DNA from: Silicimonas sp.
GTDB taxonomy: Bacteria; Pseudomonadota; Alphaproteobacteria; Rhodobacterales; Rhodobacteraceae
Direction of reading: 5' to 3'
Assembly (NCBI GenBank): GCA_022824315.1
Contig: JAJEAC010000193.1
Location: 1 to 45,066, forward strand
DNA: 45,066 nt
The notes under the pieces were generated by a model. That model had not been told where the DNA came from and did no database searches. It was given only the letters and a program-made list of their open reading frames with translations. Position numbers and translations under genes: made by a program. This document shows, piece after piece, positions 36,347 through 45,066 of this stretch (position 1 is its first letter; every line of letters begins with the position of its first letter).

Positions 36347-37051
36347 TCAGATCTGCAGCGCTTCCGCCGCCAGCCGTTCGTAGAACGGCAGCGCCCGATC
36401 CACCAGATCCCGTGCCTCTCCTTCCAGTTCCGGCAAGGGCGCCTCCGAGCCTGCAAAACCGGTCGACTGGTGCACCGATCCGTACCAATGCGGCGCCCAA
36501 ACCCCGTCGAACGGCTTGGGACCCGCCGGCCAAGACAGCATGGAGGGATCGAAACCAAGGTCGATCTCGTCGCAAAGCCGACGAAGCGCCGCTTCCGGAT
36601 CCCTGAGAATGTCCGTGCTGTCCACAACCGGTCCGGGCAACCTCTCGAAGATTGCCAGCTGCGCCTCGAATCCGATGTCGCGCATGACCGGATTGTCGCG
36701 TTTCGCGACATAGCTGGCCACCACCCTTGCCGGATGCCGGATCAGGTGGACGTTCACGCAGCTCTCCGCCCAGTCGAGCGGGAATCCCGGTTCCATGTGA
36801 AACGCCATGTGCTTCATGTAGACATGCCGACGGCCTTCGGGAATTGGTCCGCCGCAGCGCTCGGCGACGCGTTTCGGATCGCATTCACTGGCTGCAAGCA
36901 CGTCCTCCCGCATCGGGTGATCGATCCCCGTCGCCTCCAGATAGGCGGCGTAGAAGGGCTCGTCCCACGCCGCGAAGTCCGGCCGGTTGCCGAAGGCATA
37001 CATCATTGCCGTCGAAAGGTTTCGCGGCCCGCTCCAGGTTGCAATCCTCAT
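36347..37051 (-). CDS. Sulfotransferase-like protein
   Basis: 234 aa from the ATG at 37051; the frame extends to 37117 without support. 'MRIATWSGPRNLSTAMMYAFGNR' contains a P-loop-like 5'-phosphosulfate site (SGPRNLST, 7-14), and 'VHLIRHPARVVASYVAKRDN' (101-120) resembles the 3'-phosphate binding site of PAPS-dependent sulfotransferases. Homologues are often labelled sulfotransferase family protein. The acceptor is unknown. It is tail-to-tail with argG (61 bp) and divergent from msrA. If it uses PAPS it would release PAP, which CysQ (3759-4574) could clear; that is inference. Confidence 0.7.
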   Translation of the reverse strand: MRIATWSGPRNLSTAMMYAFGNRPDFAAWDEPFYAAYLEATGIDHPMREDVLAASECDPKRVAERCGGPIPEGRRHVYMKHMAFHMEPGFPLDWAESCVNVHLIRHPARVVASYVAKRDNPVMRDIGFEAQLAIFERLPGPVVDSTDILRDPEAALRRLCDEIDLGFDPSMLSWPAGPKPFDGVWAPHWYGSVHQSTGFAGSEAPLPELEGEARDLVDRALPFYERLAAEALQI

Positions 37052-37200
37052 CTCTCTCGACCCAATCCCCCCCGTCGCCGAAGCCGTCGCCTCGCCAACG
37101 CATGAAACAGCCTTCACGCCAACGCGACTTCACGCTCCGTTGAATGGACTGTTGGCCAAGACCACGCCATTCTCCAGCCAATCGCAAGGAGTAAGAAATC

Positions 37201-37854
37201 ATGAGCACGCCCTTTCCCCGGACATTCCTTTCGCTCGCACCGGTCCTTTTCGGTCTCGCCTTACTTGGCACGCAGGCTGAGGCAGAAGAGAAGACGGCCT
37301 ATTTTGCGGGCGGCTGCTTCTGGTGCGTCGAGTCAGACTTCGAATCCCTCGCGGGCGTCCACGAAGTCGTCTCCGGCTATACCGGCGGGACGACGGCCAA
37401 TCCGACCTACAAGGCGGTCACGAAGGGCGGCACCGGACACTACGAAGCGGTCGAGATCAGGTACGATGACAGCGTGATCGGCTACGACCGGCTGCTGCAC
37501 CATTTCTTCCGCTCCGTCGATCCGACCGATGCTGGCGGCCAGTTCTGCGACCGAGGCGACAGCTATCGCACGGCGGTATTCGTCTCGAACTCCGCAGAAC
37601 GCGCCGCTGCCGAAATGGCAAAGGAAGAGGCGCAAAAGGATCTCGGGCGCGCGATCGTCACGCCCATTCTGGATGCATCCAGGTTTTACCTGGCTGAGGA
37701 CTATCACCAAGACTACTACAAGAGCAAAGATCTTGTCCTGACCCGCCGGGGCCCCAAGTCAAAGGCGAATGCATACAAATTCTATCGCAAGGCCTGCCGG
37801 CGTGACGACAAGGTCCGGCAGCTTTGGGGCGACGCCGCGGCGTTCGCCGGCTGA
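37201..37854 (+). CDS. msrA: Exported peptide methionine sulfoxide reductase MsrA
   Basis: 217 aa. The active site GCFWC has catalytic Cys39, with '[27 protein letters not shown]' and 'AEDYHQDYY' completing the MsrA fold. Residues 1-28 form a signal peptide ending near TQAEA, so this MsrA should work in the periplasm, repairing Met-S-sulfoxide in envelope proteins. An AAGGAG ribosome site lies 8 nt before the ATG. No msrB is adjacent. mutS begins 63 bp later on the same strand. Confidence 0.94.
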   Translation: MSTPFPRTFLSLAPVLFGLALLGTQAEAEEKTAYFAGGCFWCVESDFESLAGVHEVVSGYTGGTTANPTYKAVTKGGTGHYEAVEIRYDDSVIGYDRLLHHFFRSVDPTDAGGQFCDRGDSYRTAVFVSNSAERAAAEMAKEEAQKDLGRAIVTPILDASRFYLAEDYHQDYYKSKDLVLTRRGPKSKANAYKFYRKACRRDDKVRQLWGDAAAFAG

Positions 37855-37917
37855 TTTTGATCTTTCGCCCTGTTGGCCGGATCGCTAGATTCGGCCAAAT
37901 TGCTGGGGATGTGAGCA

Positions 37918-40557
37918 GTGCCCGTCGCGACCGCCGACGTCACGCCGATGATGGCGCAGTACCTGAAGATCAAGGACGAACATCCCGATGCTCTCCTGTT
38001 CTACCGCATGGGGGATTTCTACGAGCTGTTCTTCGATGATGCCGTTGCGGCCTCGGAAGCGCTGGATATTGCACTCACGAAGCGCGGCAAGCAGCTCGGT
38101 CAAGACATTCCGATGTGCGGAGTTCCGGTGCACGCAGCGGAAGGCTACCTTCTGACGCTCATCCGCAAGGGCTTCCGCGTCGCGGTCTGCGAGCAGCTCG
38201 AAGATCCTTCCGAGGCCAGAAAGCGGGGCCCCAAAGCGGTCGTCAAGCGCGGGGTCGTCCGACTTGTGACACCGGGAACGCTTACCGAGGAATCGCTTCT
38301 TGACGCCCGCAGGCACAATTATCTCGCGGCGCTTGCGGAGGTTCGTGACGAGGCCGCCGTCGCCTGCGTCGATGTCTCGACCGGGGAGTTGCGCGTCCTT
38401 CCGACCTCTCCCCTCCGTTTCGGGCCGGAACTTGCGCGCCTCTCGCCAAGCGAGGTCATCATTTCCGAAAGCAGGTATTCGGATTACTCCGACCTCGTCA
38501 CCGAATTCGGCGCCTGCCTGACCCCCCTGTCGCCGGCGAGCTTCGACAGCCAGTCGGCACAGAAACGCCTTGCAAAGTTCTGGAAGATCCAGAGCCTTGA
38601 TGCCTTCGGGACGTTTACCCGGGCAGAAATCTCGGCAATCGGCGCGCTTGTCGACTACCTCGATCTCACCCAGAAAGGAAGGCTGCCGCTGCTGCGCGCG
38701 CCTGTGCGCGACGTCGAATCCGGCACGGTCCAGATCGACGCCGCGACGCGTCGAAGCCTCGAGCTTACGCGTTCCCTTTCCGGAAGCCGGGAGGGCTCGC
38801 TCATTCACGCGATCGACCGCACGGTGACTGCCGCAGGCGGCCGACTGATCGAACGCAGGATTTCGTCCCCCTCTCGAGATCTCGATGCCGTTCGAGCCAG
38901 GATCGGCGTCGTGGAATGGTTCGCCTCGGACAATGCGCGACCTGACGGGATTCGGGGCCTTCTAAAGCGCTGCCCCGACATCCAGAGGGCAATGTCGAGA
39001 CTGGCCCTGGACAGAGGCGGGCCACGCGACCTCGCGGCGATTCGAAACGCCCTCGACCTGCTGCCGGACGTCGCGACCTGCCTGGCCGGCGAACGGCCCG
39101 AGCCGGTTGACGCCTGGCTGTCCGACCTTGACGGATTTGACGAACTGGCGCGATCTCTCTCTGACGCTCTTGTCGCCGAGCCTCCGCTTCTGGTCCGGGA
39201 CGGCGGATTCATCGCCGAAGGGCATGATGCCGACCTCGACGAAGCACGCAGTCTGCGTGACGAGGGACGCAGCGTCATTGCCGGACTGCAGGCCGACTAC
39301 GCAAATGCCACGGGCATTGCTTCGCTCAAGATAAGGCACAACAACGTCCTCGGATACTTCATCGAAACGCGCGCCACGCATGCCCAAAAGATGATGTCGC
39401 CGCCGAACTCCGAGCGTTTCATACACCGACAGACCACGGCAAGCGCCGTCCGCTTCACCACCGTGGAGCTCTCGGAACTCGAATCCAGGATCCTGAATGC
39501 CGGGGCGAAGGCCATCGAGATCGAGACTGCGCTGCATGCGGAACTGGTCCGCCTTGTCCTTGCAAACGGAGATCGCCTCGGCACTGCTGCCGACGCCCTT
39601 GCCGAACTTGATGTCGCCTGCGCTTTCGCCAGCCTCGCCAGGGACCGCAACTGGTGCGCACCACGCATTGATGACGGCGAGGCGTTCTCGATATCCGGCG
39701 GCCGTCACCCCGTGGTGGAGCAGGCCCTCAAGGCCGAGGGTGCGCCATTCATTGCCAATGACTGCGATCTCTCCGATGCCGAAGACGGAAGGATCTGGCT
39801 GCTGACCGGGCCCAACATGGCCGGCAAATCCACTTTTCTCCGCCAGAACGCAATCATGGCCATTCTCGCCCAGGCCGGCAGCTTCGTTCCCGCCGAACGC
39901 GCGCACATTGGTCTTGTAAGCCAGATATTCAGCCGCGTCGGAGCATCCGATGACCTTGCCCGGGGCCGATCGACCTTCATGGTCGAAATGGTCGAAACAG
40001 CCGCCATCCTGAACCAGGCCGACGACCGGGCGCTTGTCATTCTTGACGAGATCGGTCGCGGCACTGCCACATATGACGGCCTGTCCATCGCATGGGCAAC
40101 GCTCGAACACCTGCACGAGACGAACCGCTGCCGCGCACTTTTCGCGACCCACTATCACGAGTTGACGGAGCTCGCGAACCGGCTGGATGGCGTCCGAAAC
40201 GCAACCGTGGCGGTCAAGGAGTGGGAAGGGGAGGTCATCTTCCTCCACGAAGTCCGGAAGGGCGCGGCAGACCGCAGTTACGGCGTCCAGGTTGCGCGCC
40301 TTGCCGGACTGCCCCAACCCGTCGTCGATCGTGCGCGTACAGTTCTCGAAGCGCTGGAAAAGGGAGAGCGCGAAGGCAGCGGTCGCCAGAAGGCGCTGAT
40401 TGATGAGCTGCCGCTCTTCTCAGCCAGCCGACCTCCGTCGACCGGCGCGCGGACGGTGTCCGAACTTGAAGAGGCGCTGGCAGCGATCCACCCCGACGAA
40501 ATGACCCCGCGTGATGCGCTCGGTGCGCTCTACGACCTCAAGGCGTTGACGACGTAG
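37918..40557 (+). CDS. mutS: DNA mismatch repair protein MutS
   Basis: 879 aa from GTG 37918; an in-frame ATG at 37948 (residue 11) is the alternative start. Mismatch-recognition Phe34-Tyr-Glu36 lies in '[11 protein letters not shown]'. The connector, lever and clamp domains follow ('NVLGYFIET', '[16 protein letters not shown]'). The ATPase has Walker A GPNMAGKS (631-638), '[20 protein letters not shown]', Walker B '[11 protein letters not shown]' and 'FATHYHEL'. MutS recognises replication errors. The C-terminal tail ends with the short '[16 protein letters not shown]' MutS tetramerisation-like segment. It converges on grpE with a 51-bp gap. Confidence 0.98.
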   Translation: MPVATADVTPMMAQYLKIKDEHPDALLFYRMGDFYELFFDDAVAASEALDIALTKRGKQLGQDIPMCGVPVHAAEGYLLTLIRKGFRVAVCEQLEDPSEARKRGPKAVVKRGVVRLVTPGTLTEESLLDARRHNYLAALAEVRDEAAVACVDVSTGELRVLPTSPLRFGPELARLSPSEVIISESRYSDYSDLVTEFGACLTPLSPASFDSQSAQKRLAKFWKIQSLDAFGTFTRAEISAIGALVDYLDLTQKGRLPLLRAPVRDVESGTVQIDAATRRSLELTRSLSGSREGSLIHAIDRTVTAAGGRLIERRISSPSRDLDAVRARIGVVEWFASDNARPDGIRGLLKRCPDIQRAMSRLALDRGGPRDLAAIRNALDLLPDVATCLAGERPEPVDAWLSDLDGFDELARSLSDALVAEPPLLVRDGGFIAEGHDADLDEARSLRDEGRSVIAGLQADYANATGIASLKIRHNNVLGYFIETRATHAQKMMSPPNSERFIHRQTTASAVRFTTVELSELESRILNAGAKAIEIETALHAELVRLVLANGDRLGTAADALAELDVACAFASLARDRNWCAPRIDDGEAFSISGGRHPVVEQALKAEGAPFIANDCDLSDAEDGRIWLLTGPNMAGKSTFLRQNAIMAILAQAGSFVPAERAHIGLVSQIFSRVGASDDLARGRSTFMVEMVETAAILNQADDRALVILDEIGRGTATYDGLSIAWATLEHLHETNRCRALFATHYHELTELANRLDGVRNATVAVKEWEGEVIFLHEVRKGAADRSYGVQVARLAGLPQPVVDRARTVLEALEKGEREGSGRQKALIDELPLFSASRPPSTGARTVSELEEALAAIHPDEMTPRDALGALYDLKALTT

Positions 40558-40601
40558 CCGCTTCGCGACCGCGATCCGACAGTTCCGTTCGCTGTCAAAA
40601 A

Positions 40602-40621
40602 TCCGGGTTCATGGCGCCGGA
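40602..40621 (-). terminator. Weak terminator-like hairpin overlapping the grpE stop
   Basis: On the minus strand TCCGG (40621-40617) and CCGGA (40606-40602) flank a ten-base loop that holds the grpE stop, and five T residues follow (40601-40597). The five-pair stem is short, so activity is uncertain. Confidence 0.3.
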
Positions 40622-41208
40622 GTCGAACTCACGCCGACCTTGGCGGGTCGCAGCAGGCGGTCGTGCAAGATGAAGCCGTCGGCCTCGACCCGAATGATCT
40701 CGCCTGCCACGGTGTCAGGCATCGGGGCCTCGAACATCGCTTCGTGAAGCTGCGGGTCGAACCGGTCCCCGACGTCCGGCGATATCACCCGCACTCCATG
40801 CTTGCCAAGCACGTTGAGAAGTTCGCGCATCGTCAATTCGACGCCCTCGATCAACGCCTTGTTTGCCTCCCGGGCATCTTCAGGAACGGCCGCCACGGCA
40901 CGCTTCATGTTGTCGAAGACCGGGAGCATGTCTCGCGCCAACCTAGATCCGCCATACCGCTCAGCCTCGCGCCGGTCCCGATCCGATCTCTTCCGCGCGT
41001 TTTCCGCATCCGCCAGCGCGCGCATGAACTTGTCCTTCAGTGCATCCCGTTCCGCTTCCAGCGTGGCGATCCTCTCATCGCCCGACGGATCTTCCAGTGC
41101 TTCGGGCGAAGTGATGTCGATCAGTTCCTCGTCGGAACCGGAATGCCCTACCTCGACCTGTGGGACCTCTTCCTCGGCCCCGGACCTTTTCGTCTTTGCG
41201 TCGTTCAT
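40609..41208 (-). CDS. grpE: DnaK nucleotide-exchange factor GrpE
   Basis: 199 aa. An acidic unstructured N-terminus (1-45) is followed by the long paired helix 'DERIATLEAERDALKDKFMRALADAENARKRSDRD' and the beta domain 'VISPDVGDRFDPQLHEAMFE', with 'GFILHDRLLRPAKVGVS' at the C-terminus. This last segment is typical of the family. GrpE drives ADP release from DnaK. The ATG overlaps the hrcA stop by one base (41208), so hrcA and grpE are translationally coupled, as in most alphaproteobacteria. Confidence 0.97.
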   Translation of the reverse strand: MNDAKTKRSGAEEEVPQVEVGHSGSDEELIDITSPEALEDPSGDERIATLEAERDALKDKFMRALADAENARKRSDRDRREAERYGGSRLARDMLPVFDNMKRAVAAVPEDAREANKALIEGVELTMRELLNVLGKHGVRVISPDVGDRFDPQLHEAMFEAPMPDTVAGEIIRVEADGFILHDRLLRPAKVGVSSTPAP

Positions 41209-42275
41209 TACTGCCCTCGATCCGTAAACAGCCGGCCCACCAGCTGTGCGGTGTAATCCACTATTGGAACGATCCGTCCATAGTTGAGACGAGTCGGTCC
41301 AATCACTCCAATGGCTCCTATGATCCTTCGATCGGAGTTCATATAGGGCGAGACGACCAAAGAGGAACCGGAAAGCGAAAAAAGCTTGTTTTCCGAACCG
41401 ATGAAAATGCGCACGCCCTCCCCCGCATCCGTCAGCTCGAGAAACTCCGCAATGTCCCGTTTGCGCTCCAGATCGTCGAACAGGCTCCGGATCCGCTCAA
41501 GGTCTTCTTCCTCAGCGCTCCCTGCCAGCAAGTTGGAACGGCCCCGCACGATCAGGCGCTCGTAGTCGGTGCCTTCATGTTCCCAAATCACCGTCCCGCT
41601 TTCGACAAGGTCGCGCGCAAGCTCGTTGAGCTTCTGTCGATGCTGGTGGACCTCCCTTTGGAAGACTTCCCCGAGTTCCGAAAGCGTATGGCCGGCCAAG
41701 GCGGCGTTCAGGAAATTGGCGGCTTCTCGAAAGCTGCTGGCAGTCTGTCCCGGCGGCGGCGAGAACAGCCGGTTCTCGACATGTCCGTCCTCGAAGACCA
41801 GCACCACCATGGCACGATCTGCCGCGAGGCTGATGAACTCTATGTGCCGCACCGGTGCATCGTGCTTCGGCGCCAGCACCAGGGACGCGCCCTGAGTCAC
41901 ACCCGAAAGGGCCGAACCCACTCGGTCAAGAAGGGTTACGACACTTTCGTCGGTCGACTGCAACTCGGATTCTATGGCCTCCCGATCCTGGCTCGACGGA
42001 TCCCCCACTTCCATCATCCCGTCGACGAAGAGCCTCAGTCCCGATTCGGTCGGGAACCGCCCTGCGGAGGAATGCGGCGCCGCCAGAAGTCCGAGATATT
42101 CCAGGTCCTGCATGACGTTTCTGACCGTCGCCGCGCTGACCTTCTCGTTCAGTTCCCGCGTGAGCCTGCGCGAGCCCATCGGATCACCGGTTTCCAGATA
42201 CCCTTCCACGACGCGCCGAAACACTTCGCGCGAGCGAGCGGTCATCTCTTCCAGAAGTAGTCCTGCGTCAGTCAT
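41208..42275 (-). CDS. hrcA: Heat-inducible transcription repressor HrcA
   Basis: 355 aa from the ATG at 42275 (MTDAGLLLEEMTARSREVF); the open frame upstream is not family-like. The N-terminal winged helix has 'GDPMGSRRLTRELNEKVSAATVRNVMQDLEYLGLL'. A GAF-like domain and the C-terminal 'NYGRIVPIVDYTAQLVG' segment follow. HrcA represses groESL-type genes through CIRCE operators. I found no CIRCE repeat in this window, so its target is presumably groESL elsewhere. It is divergent from rph. Confidence 0.95.
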   Translation of the reverse strand: MTDAGLLLEEMTARSREVFRRVVEGYLETGDPMGSRRLTRELNEKVSAATVRNVMQDLEYLGLLAAPHSSAGRFPTESGLRLFVDGMMEVGDPSSQDREAIESELQSTDESVVTLLDRVGSALSGVTQGASLVLAPKHDAPVRHIEFISLAADRAMVVLVFEDGHVENRLFSPPPGQTASSFREAANFLNAALAGHTLSELGEVFQREVHQHRQKLNELARDLVESGTVIWEHEGTDYERLIVRGRSNLLAGSAEEEDLERIRSLFDDLERKRDIAEFLELTDAGEGVRIFIGSENKLFSLSGSSLVVSPYMNSDRRIIGAIGVIGPTRLNYGRIVPIVDYTAQLVGRLFTDRGQ

Positions 42276-42301
42276 GGGCCGGTCATGATGTCGGGGCGTT
42301 G

Positions 42302-42331
42302 AAATTAAGGTGAAGCGGCACACAAGGTCAA
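42302..42331 (-). promoter_or_regulatory. Possible hrcA-grpE promoter
   Basis: On the minus strand TTGACC (42331-42326), 18-bp spacer, TAATTT (42307-42302), 26 bp before the hrcA ATG. It resembles a housekeeping promoter, not an RpoH one. Confidence 0.45.
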
Positions 42332-42337
42332 TCGGGG

Positions 42338-42366
42338 TTGATGCAGCCCGGCGCCGCAACTATCAA
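42338..42366 (+). promoter_or_regulatory. Probable rph-rdgB-hemW promoter
   Basis: TTGATG (42338-42343), 17-bp spacer, TATCAA (42361-42366), 27 bp before the rph ATG. Its -35 box lies 6 bp from the -35 of the divergent hrcA promoter. Confidence 0.5.
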
Positions 42367-42393
42367 GCGTCCCGTCCAGACCGGAGAAATTCC

Positions 42394-43104
42394 ATGCGAC
42401 CCTCGGGACGAATGAACGACGAAATGCGCAGCGTGTCCATCGAAGCAGGCGTCACGCGCCATGCGGAAGGGTCATGCCTGATCAAGTGCGGCGACTCGCA
42501 GGTATTGTGCACTGCTTCGATCGATGGCCGGGTGCCGTTCTGGATGAAGAATTCCGGGCTTGGCTGGGTGACCGCGGAATACGGCATGCTGCCTCGCGCC
42601 ACGCATTCCCGCGGTCGTCGCGAGGCCAAGGCCGGTCAGTCCGGTCGCACGCAAGAAATCCAGCGCCTCATCGGTCGGGCCCTTCGCGCCTGCGTGGACC
42701 GTTCCGCGCTCGGCGAACGCCAGATCGTCGTCGATTGCGATGTCCTTCAGGCCGACGGCGGCACGCGCTGTGCGTCCATTACAGGCGGCTGGGTTGCATT
42801 GCGTCTAGCGGCCAATGTGCTCTTGAAATCCGGTAAGGTCACAACCGATCCGGTCAAGGATCACGTTGCAGCCGTGTCCTGCGGCATCTACGGCGGCCAG
42901 CCGATCCTCGACCTTGACTATCCTGAAGACAGCGAAGCAAGCGTAGACGGAAATTTCGTCATGACAAGCGGCGGTCGTCTTGTCGAAGTCCAGACATCGG
43001 CGGAAGGGGAAACATTCTCGCGCGACGAAATGTCCGCGCTGCTAGACCTTGCCGGACTTGGCACCCAAGCCCTTGTTGCCGCACAAAGGGACGCGACCGC
43101 CTGA
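42394..43104 (+). CDS. rph: Ribonuclease PH
   Basis: 236 aa from the ATG at 42394, preceded by CCGGAGAAA; the frame is open to 42310, but MRPSGR is the family's usual start. '[18 protein letters not shown]', '[17 protein letters not shown]', '[18 protein letters not shown]' and '[20 protein letters not shown]' are RNase PH signatures. The enzyme trims the 3' ends of tRNA precursors using phosphate. The gene overlaps rdgB by one base (TGATG), so they are co-translated. Confidence 0.97.
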   Translation: MRPSGRMNDEMRSVSIEAGVTRHAEGSCLIKCGDSQVLCTASIDGRVPFWMKNSGLGWVTAEYGMLPRATHSRGRREAKAGQSGRTQEIQRLIGRALRACVDRSALGERQIVVDCDVLQADGGTRCASITGGWVALRLAANVLLKSGKVTTDPVKDHVAAVSCGIYGGQPILDLDYPEDSEASVDGNFVMTSGGRLVEVQTSAEGETFSRDEMSALLDLAGLGTQALVAAQRDATA

Positions 43105-43706
43105 TGCGCCGCTTTTCCGGCGACCGCCTCCTGGTCGCGACACACAATTCCGGAAAGTTCGAAGAGATCGCGTATCTGCTCGGCGGCCACGCCATCCATG
43201 TCATCGGAGCGGCCGACCTTGGCCTCGTTGAGCCGGAAGAGATCGGCCCGGACTTCGTCGCGAACGCCAAGATCAAGGCGCATGCCGCCACTCGCGCCAC
43301 CGGACTGCCCGCACTTGCCGACGATTCCGGGATCGAGATAGATGCCCTTGGCGGCGCACCGGGCGTACACACGGCAGACTGGGCCGAGACGCCCGGTGGA
43401 CGCGACTTCGTGCTCGCAATGACCCGCACCTACAACGCACTTCTCGAATCCGGCGTCGCACAGCCTTGGACCGCCCGGTTTTGCTGCACCTTCGCGATTG
43501 CTTGGCCCGACGGGCACAGCGAGACATTCGAAGGACAGGTGAACGGCAGGATCACGTGGCCCATGCGTGGCGACAAGGGCCATGGATATGACCCGATTTT
43601 CCAGCCCGACGGTCATGGCATCACGTTCGGTCAGATGAGCCGCTTGGAAAAGAACCGCATCAGTCACCGTGCAGAGGCGTTCCGGAAGCTGAAGGCGGTC
43701 TTTTGA
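43104..43706 (+). CDS. rdgB: dITP/XTP pyrophosphatase (RdgB/HAM1)
   Basis: 200 aa. 'ATHNSGKFEEI' (12-22) and 'ALADDSGIEIDALGGAPGVH' with the metal-binding Asp73/Asp74 identify the HAM1 family. 'GYDPIFQPDGHGITFGQM' and 'ISHRAEAFRKL' are also present. It removes deaminated purine nucleotides from the pool. Its ATG is shared with the rph stop, and hemW starts 1 bp after its stop. Confidence 0.96.
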   Translation: MRRFSGDRLLVATHNSGKFEEIAYLLGGHAIHVIGAADLGLVEPEEIGPDFVANAKIKAHAATRATGLPALADDSGIEIDALGGAPGVHTADWAETPGGRDFVLAMTRTYNALLESGVAQPWTARFCCTFAIAWPDGHSETFEGQVNGRITWPMRGDKGHGYDPIFQPDGHGITFGQMSRLEKNRISHRAEAFRKLKAVF

Positions 43707-43707
43707 T

Positions 43708-44892
43708 ATGGATAGGGGTTTTGGCCTTTATGTTCATTGGCCGTTCTGCCAGGCAAAGTGCCCCTATTGCGATTTCAACAGCCATGTCGCCGGCTCCATC
43801 GACCAGCCACGCTGGCGGAGAGCATTCCTGAAAGAAATCAAGAGGATCCGGGAAGACACCGGTCCGCGCAAGCTGAGTTCGATATTCTTCGGCGGCGGCA
43901 CGCCAAGCCTCATGGCGGCAGAAACCGTCGCCCGCATCGTTGAAGCGGCAAAGGATGCCTGGGTCCCCGCCGACGATATCGAGATCACGCTTGAGGCCAA
44001 CCCGACCTCGGTCGAGGCTGGCCGCTTTCGCGCCTACGCCCGGGCTGGTGTCAATCGTCTCTCGCTTGGCATCCAGTCGCTTCGGGATGCGGACCTCAAG
44101 GCGCTTGGCCGCCTTCACACGAGCGCAGAGGCCGTCGCTGCCTACGACATCGCGCGGTCCGTGTTTCCGCGCGTTTCCTTTGACCTGATCTACGCCCGCC
44201 AAAACCAGACAGCGGCTGACTGGGAAGCGGAACTTGCTGAGGCTCTCGAACTCGCTGTCGATCATGTGTCGCTCTATCAGCTCACGATAGAGCCGGGAAC
44301 GGCGTTCGGCGACCGTCACGCTGCCGGCCGCTTGCCAGGACTTCCCGACGAGGGCCGTTCCTTGGACATGTTCAACGTCACACAGGACATGACAGAGGCG
44401 GCGGGACTTCCAGCCTACGAAATCTCGAACCACGCGCGGCCAGGAGAGGAAAGCCGCCACAATCTCGTGTATTGGCGCTCAGGCAGCTGGGCAGGCATCG
44501 GGCCAGGCGCGCACGGCCGCCTGACGATTGACGGCCTTCGCATCGCGACCGAATGCCATTCCGTCCCAAATCTCTGGCTTGATGCCGTGGAAACAGCCGG
44601 TTGCGGCTACAGCCGGTGCGAGACCGTTTCCGCTGAAGACGCGCGCACCGAATCCGTCATGACAGGTCTGCGCCTTGGCGAAGGCGTCACAGCGGACTCG
44701 CTGAAAGAATTCAATAATATCAATGAGTTGCTAGATTCCGGACACTTGGAGCGTGTTGCCGGGTTCATTCGAACAACCCGCAAGGGCCGCCCGCTTCTTG
44801 ACGCGGTCCTGCGGGAAATTCTTGTTCAACCCGTCCCCGTGGTCACCAGCAGCCGCCGGCAGAGCTCGTCGAACTGCTCCAGGGTTCCATAG
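43708..44892 (+). CDS. hemW: HemW, radical-SAM heme chaperone
   Basis: 394 aa. The cluster motif Cys14-x3-Cys18-x2-Cys21 and 'FFGGGTPSL' are those of the HemW/HemN group; 'HNLVYWRSGSWAGIGPGAHGRL' is typical of HemW. Such proteins bind heme and 4Fe-4S and are thought to deliver heme, not oxidise coproporphyrinogen. The usual C-terminus 'RPLLDAVLREIL' is followed here by about 20 further residues (VQPVPVVTSSRRQSSSNCSRVP) before the stop, because the frame runs 67 bp into the convergent parB gene. Confidence 0.94.
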   Translation: MDRGFGLYVHWPFCQAKCPYCDFNSHVAGSIDQPRWRRAFLKEIKRIREDTGPRKLSSIFFGGGTPSLMAAETVARIVEAAKDAWVPADDIEITLEANPTSVEAGRFRAYARAGVNRLSLGIQSLRDADLKALGRLHTSAEAVAAYDIARSVFPRVSFDLIYARQNQTAADWEAELAEALELAVDHVSLYQLTIEPGTAFGDRHAAGRLPGLPDEGRSLDMFNVTQDMTEAAGLPAYEISNHARPGEESRHNLVYWRSGSWAGIGPGAHGRLTIDGLRIATECHSVPNLWLDAVETAGCGYSRCETVSAEDARTESVMTGLRLGEGVTADSLKEFNNINELLDSGHLERVAGFIRTTRKGRPLLDAVLREILVQPVPVVTSSRRQSSSNCSRVP

Positions 44893-45066
44893 CGGACCGT
44901 CACCGCGCCCGCCTCCCCGTCGGCGACATGGTCGATGCTCACCTTCATCCCGAGCGCGGCCGCCAGGTCCCGTTCCGCGGCGCGCGTGTCGGCGTCCTTC
45001 TCAGCCCGCCGCCGGACGCGAGGCTGCGCGCGACCGCCGGCCCGGTCCTCCTGGGCCAGCGCCTCG
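44826..45066 (-). CDS. parB: Chromosome partitioning protein ParB, C-terminal part (cut by window edge)
   Basis: Open on the minus strand from the window edge to a TGA at 44828-44826, giving the last 79 or so residues. 'EKDADTRAAERDLAAALGMKVSI' and 'GAVTVRYGTLEQFDELCRRLL' are the ParB C-terminal dimerisation domain. The parS-binding and CTP-binding parts lie beyond the window. ParB places this end near the replication origin in most alphaproteobacteria. No parS palindrome was seen in the window. Confidence 0.85.
   Translation of the reverse strand, partial: EALAQEDRAGGRAQPRVRRRAEKDADTRAAERDLAAALGMKVSIDHVADGEAGAVTVRYGTLEQFDELCRRLLVTTGTG

Noticed and set aside
40577..40601. Terminator for mutS (GACAG/CTGTC hairpin)
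   Set aside because: The hairpin is followed by A residues on the plus strand, so it cannot terminate mutS as an intrinsic terminator.
1..45066. CRISPR array, toxin-antitoxin pair, prophage or other defence system
   Set aside because: No spaced direct repeats, integrase, transposase or defence-type gene seen; all recognisable genes are housekeeping.

Overview
This window looks like ordinary chromosome of a high-GC alphaproteobacterium, most like the Rhodobacterales lineage. The evidence is gene content and order: rnd-lptC-lptA-lptB-hpf-ptsN, rimP-nusA-ylxR-infB, hslO-nudix-cca followed by paired ABC exporters, hrcA-grpE divergent from rph-rdgB-hemW, and a ParB C-terminus at the right edge. 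Many individual proteins (GrpE, RimP, HemH, the BioC-like methyltransferase) also read like that group. I saw no tRNA, rRNA, CRISPR array, insertion sequence, prophage or other mobile element, and every complete gene is intact.

Layout from left to right. 1-3370 (+): the end of ribonuclease D, the LPS-transport genes lptC/lptA/lptB, then the ribosome hibernation factor and PtsN. 3759-5293 (-): a CysQ-type phosphatase and an AlkB-like dioxygenase. 5525-8806 (+): a heat-shock type promoter and dnaK-dnaJ, with a two-hairpin spacer. 9232-12005 (-): secA with its terminator. 12187-14665 (+): a tightly packed set of a parvulin, argJ and mutT. 14695-20128 (-): the rimP-nusA-ylxR-infB operon, preceded by a promoter and an attenuator-like terminator. 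20519-23865: pip and ubiG divergent, then petP-type MarR, nitrilase-family amidase and glutaredoxin on the minus strand. 24009-27989: methyltransferase and hemH, then two L,D-transpeptidases flanking a CAP-domain lipoprotein. 28240-34816 (-): two ABC exporter half-subunits, cca, a CoA-type Nudix hydrolase and Hsp33. 35068-37854: argG, a sulfotransferase-like protein and an exported MsrA. 37918-45066: mutS, grpE and hrcA, then rph-rdgB-hemW, ending in the C-terminus of parB. The ParB end and the hrcA/rph neighbourhood suggest a position near the replication origin; this is inference.

Themes. Protein folding and quality control are well represented (dnaK, dnaJ, grpE, hrcA, hslO, secA, parvulin, msrA). 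So are translation and transcription factors (rimP, nusA, infB, hpf, cca, rph), envelope building (lptABC, two transpeptidases, ABC exporters), and nucleotide-pool or DNA hygiene (mutT, rdgB, mutS, alkB).

I did not find an undescribed multi-gene system. The most informative non-coding signal is the rimP leader at about 20011-20128: a promoter, a short leader, and a strong intrinsic terminator ending 10 nt before the start codon, with a competing pairing upstream. It fits the alphaproteobacterial rimP-leader class of putative attenuators. Start codons other than ATG are inferred for lptA, mutT and mutS (GTG) and for argJ, ylxR and one L,D-transpeptidase (TTG).
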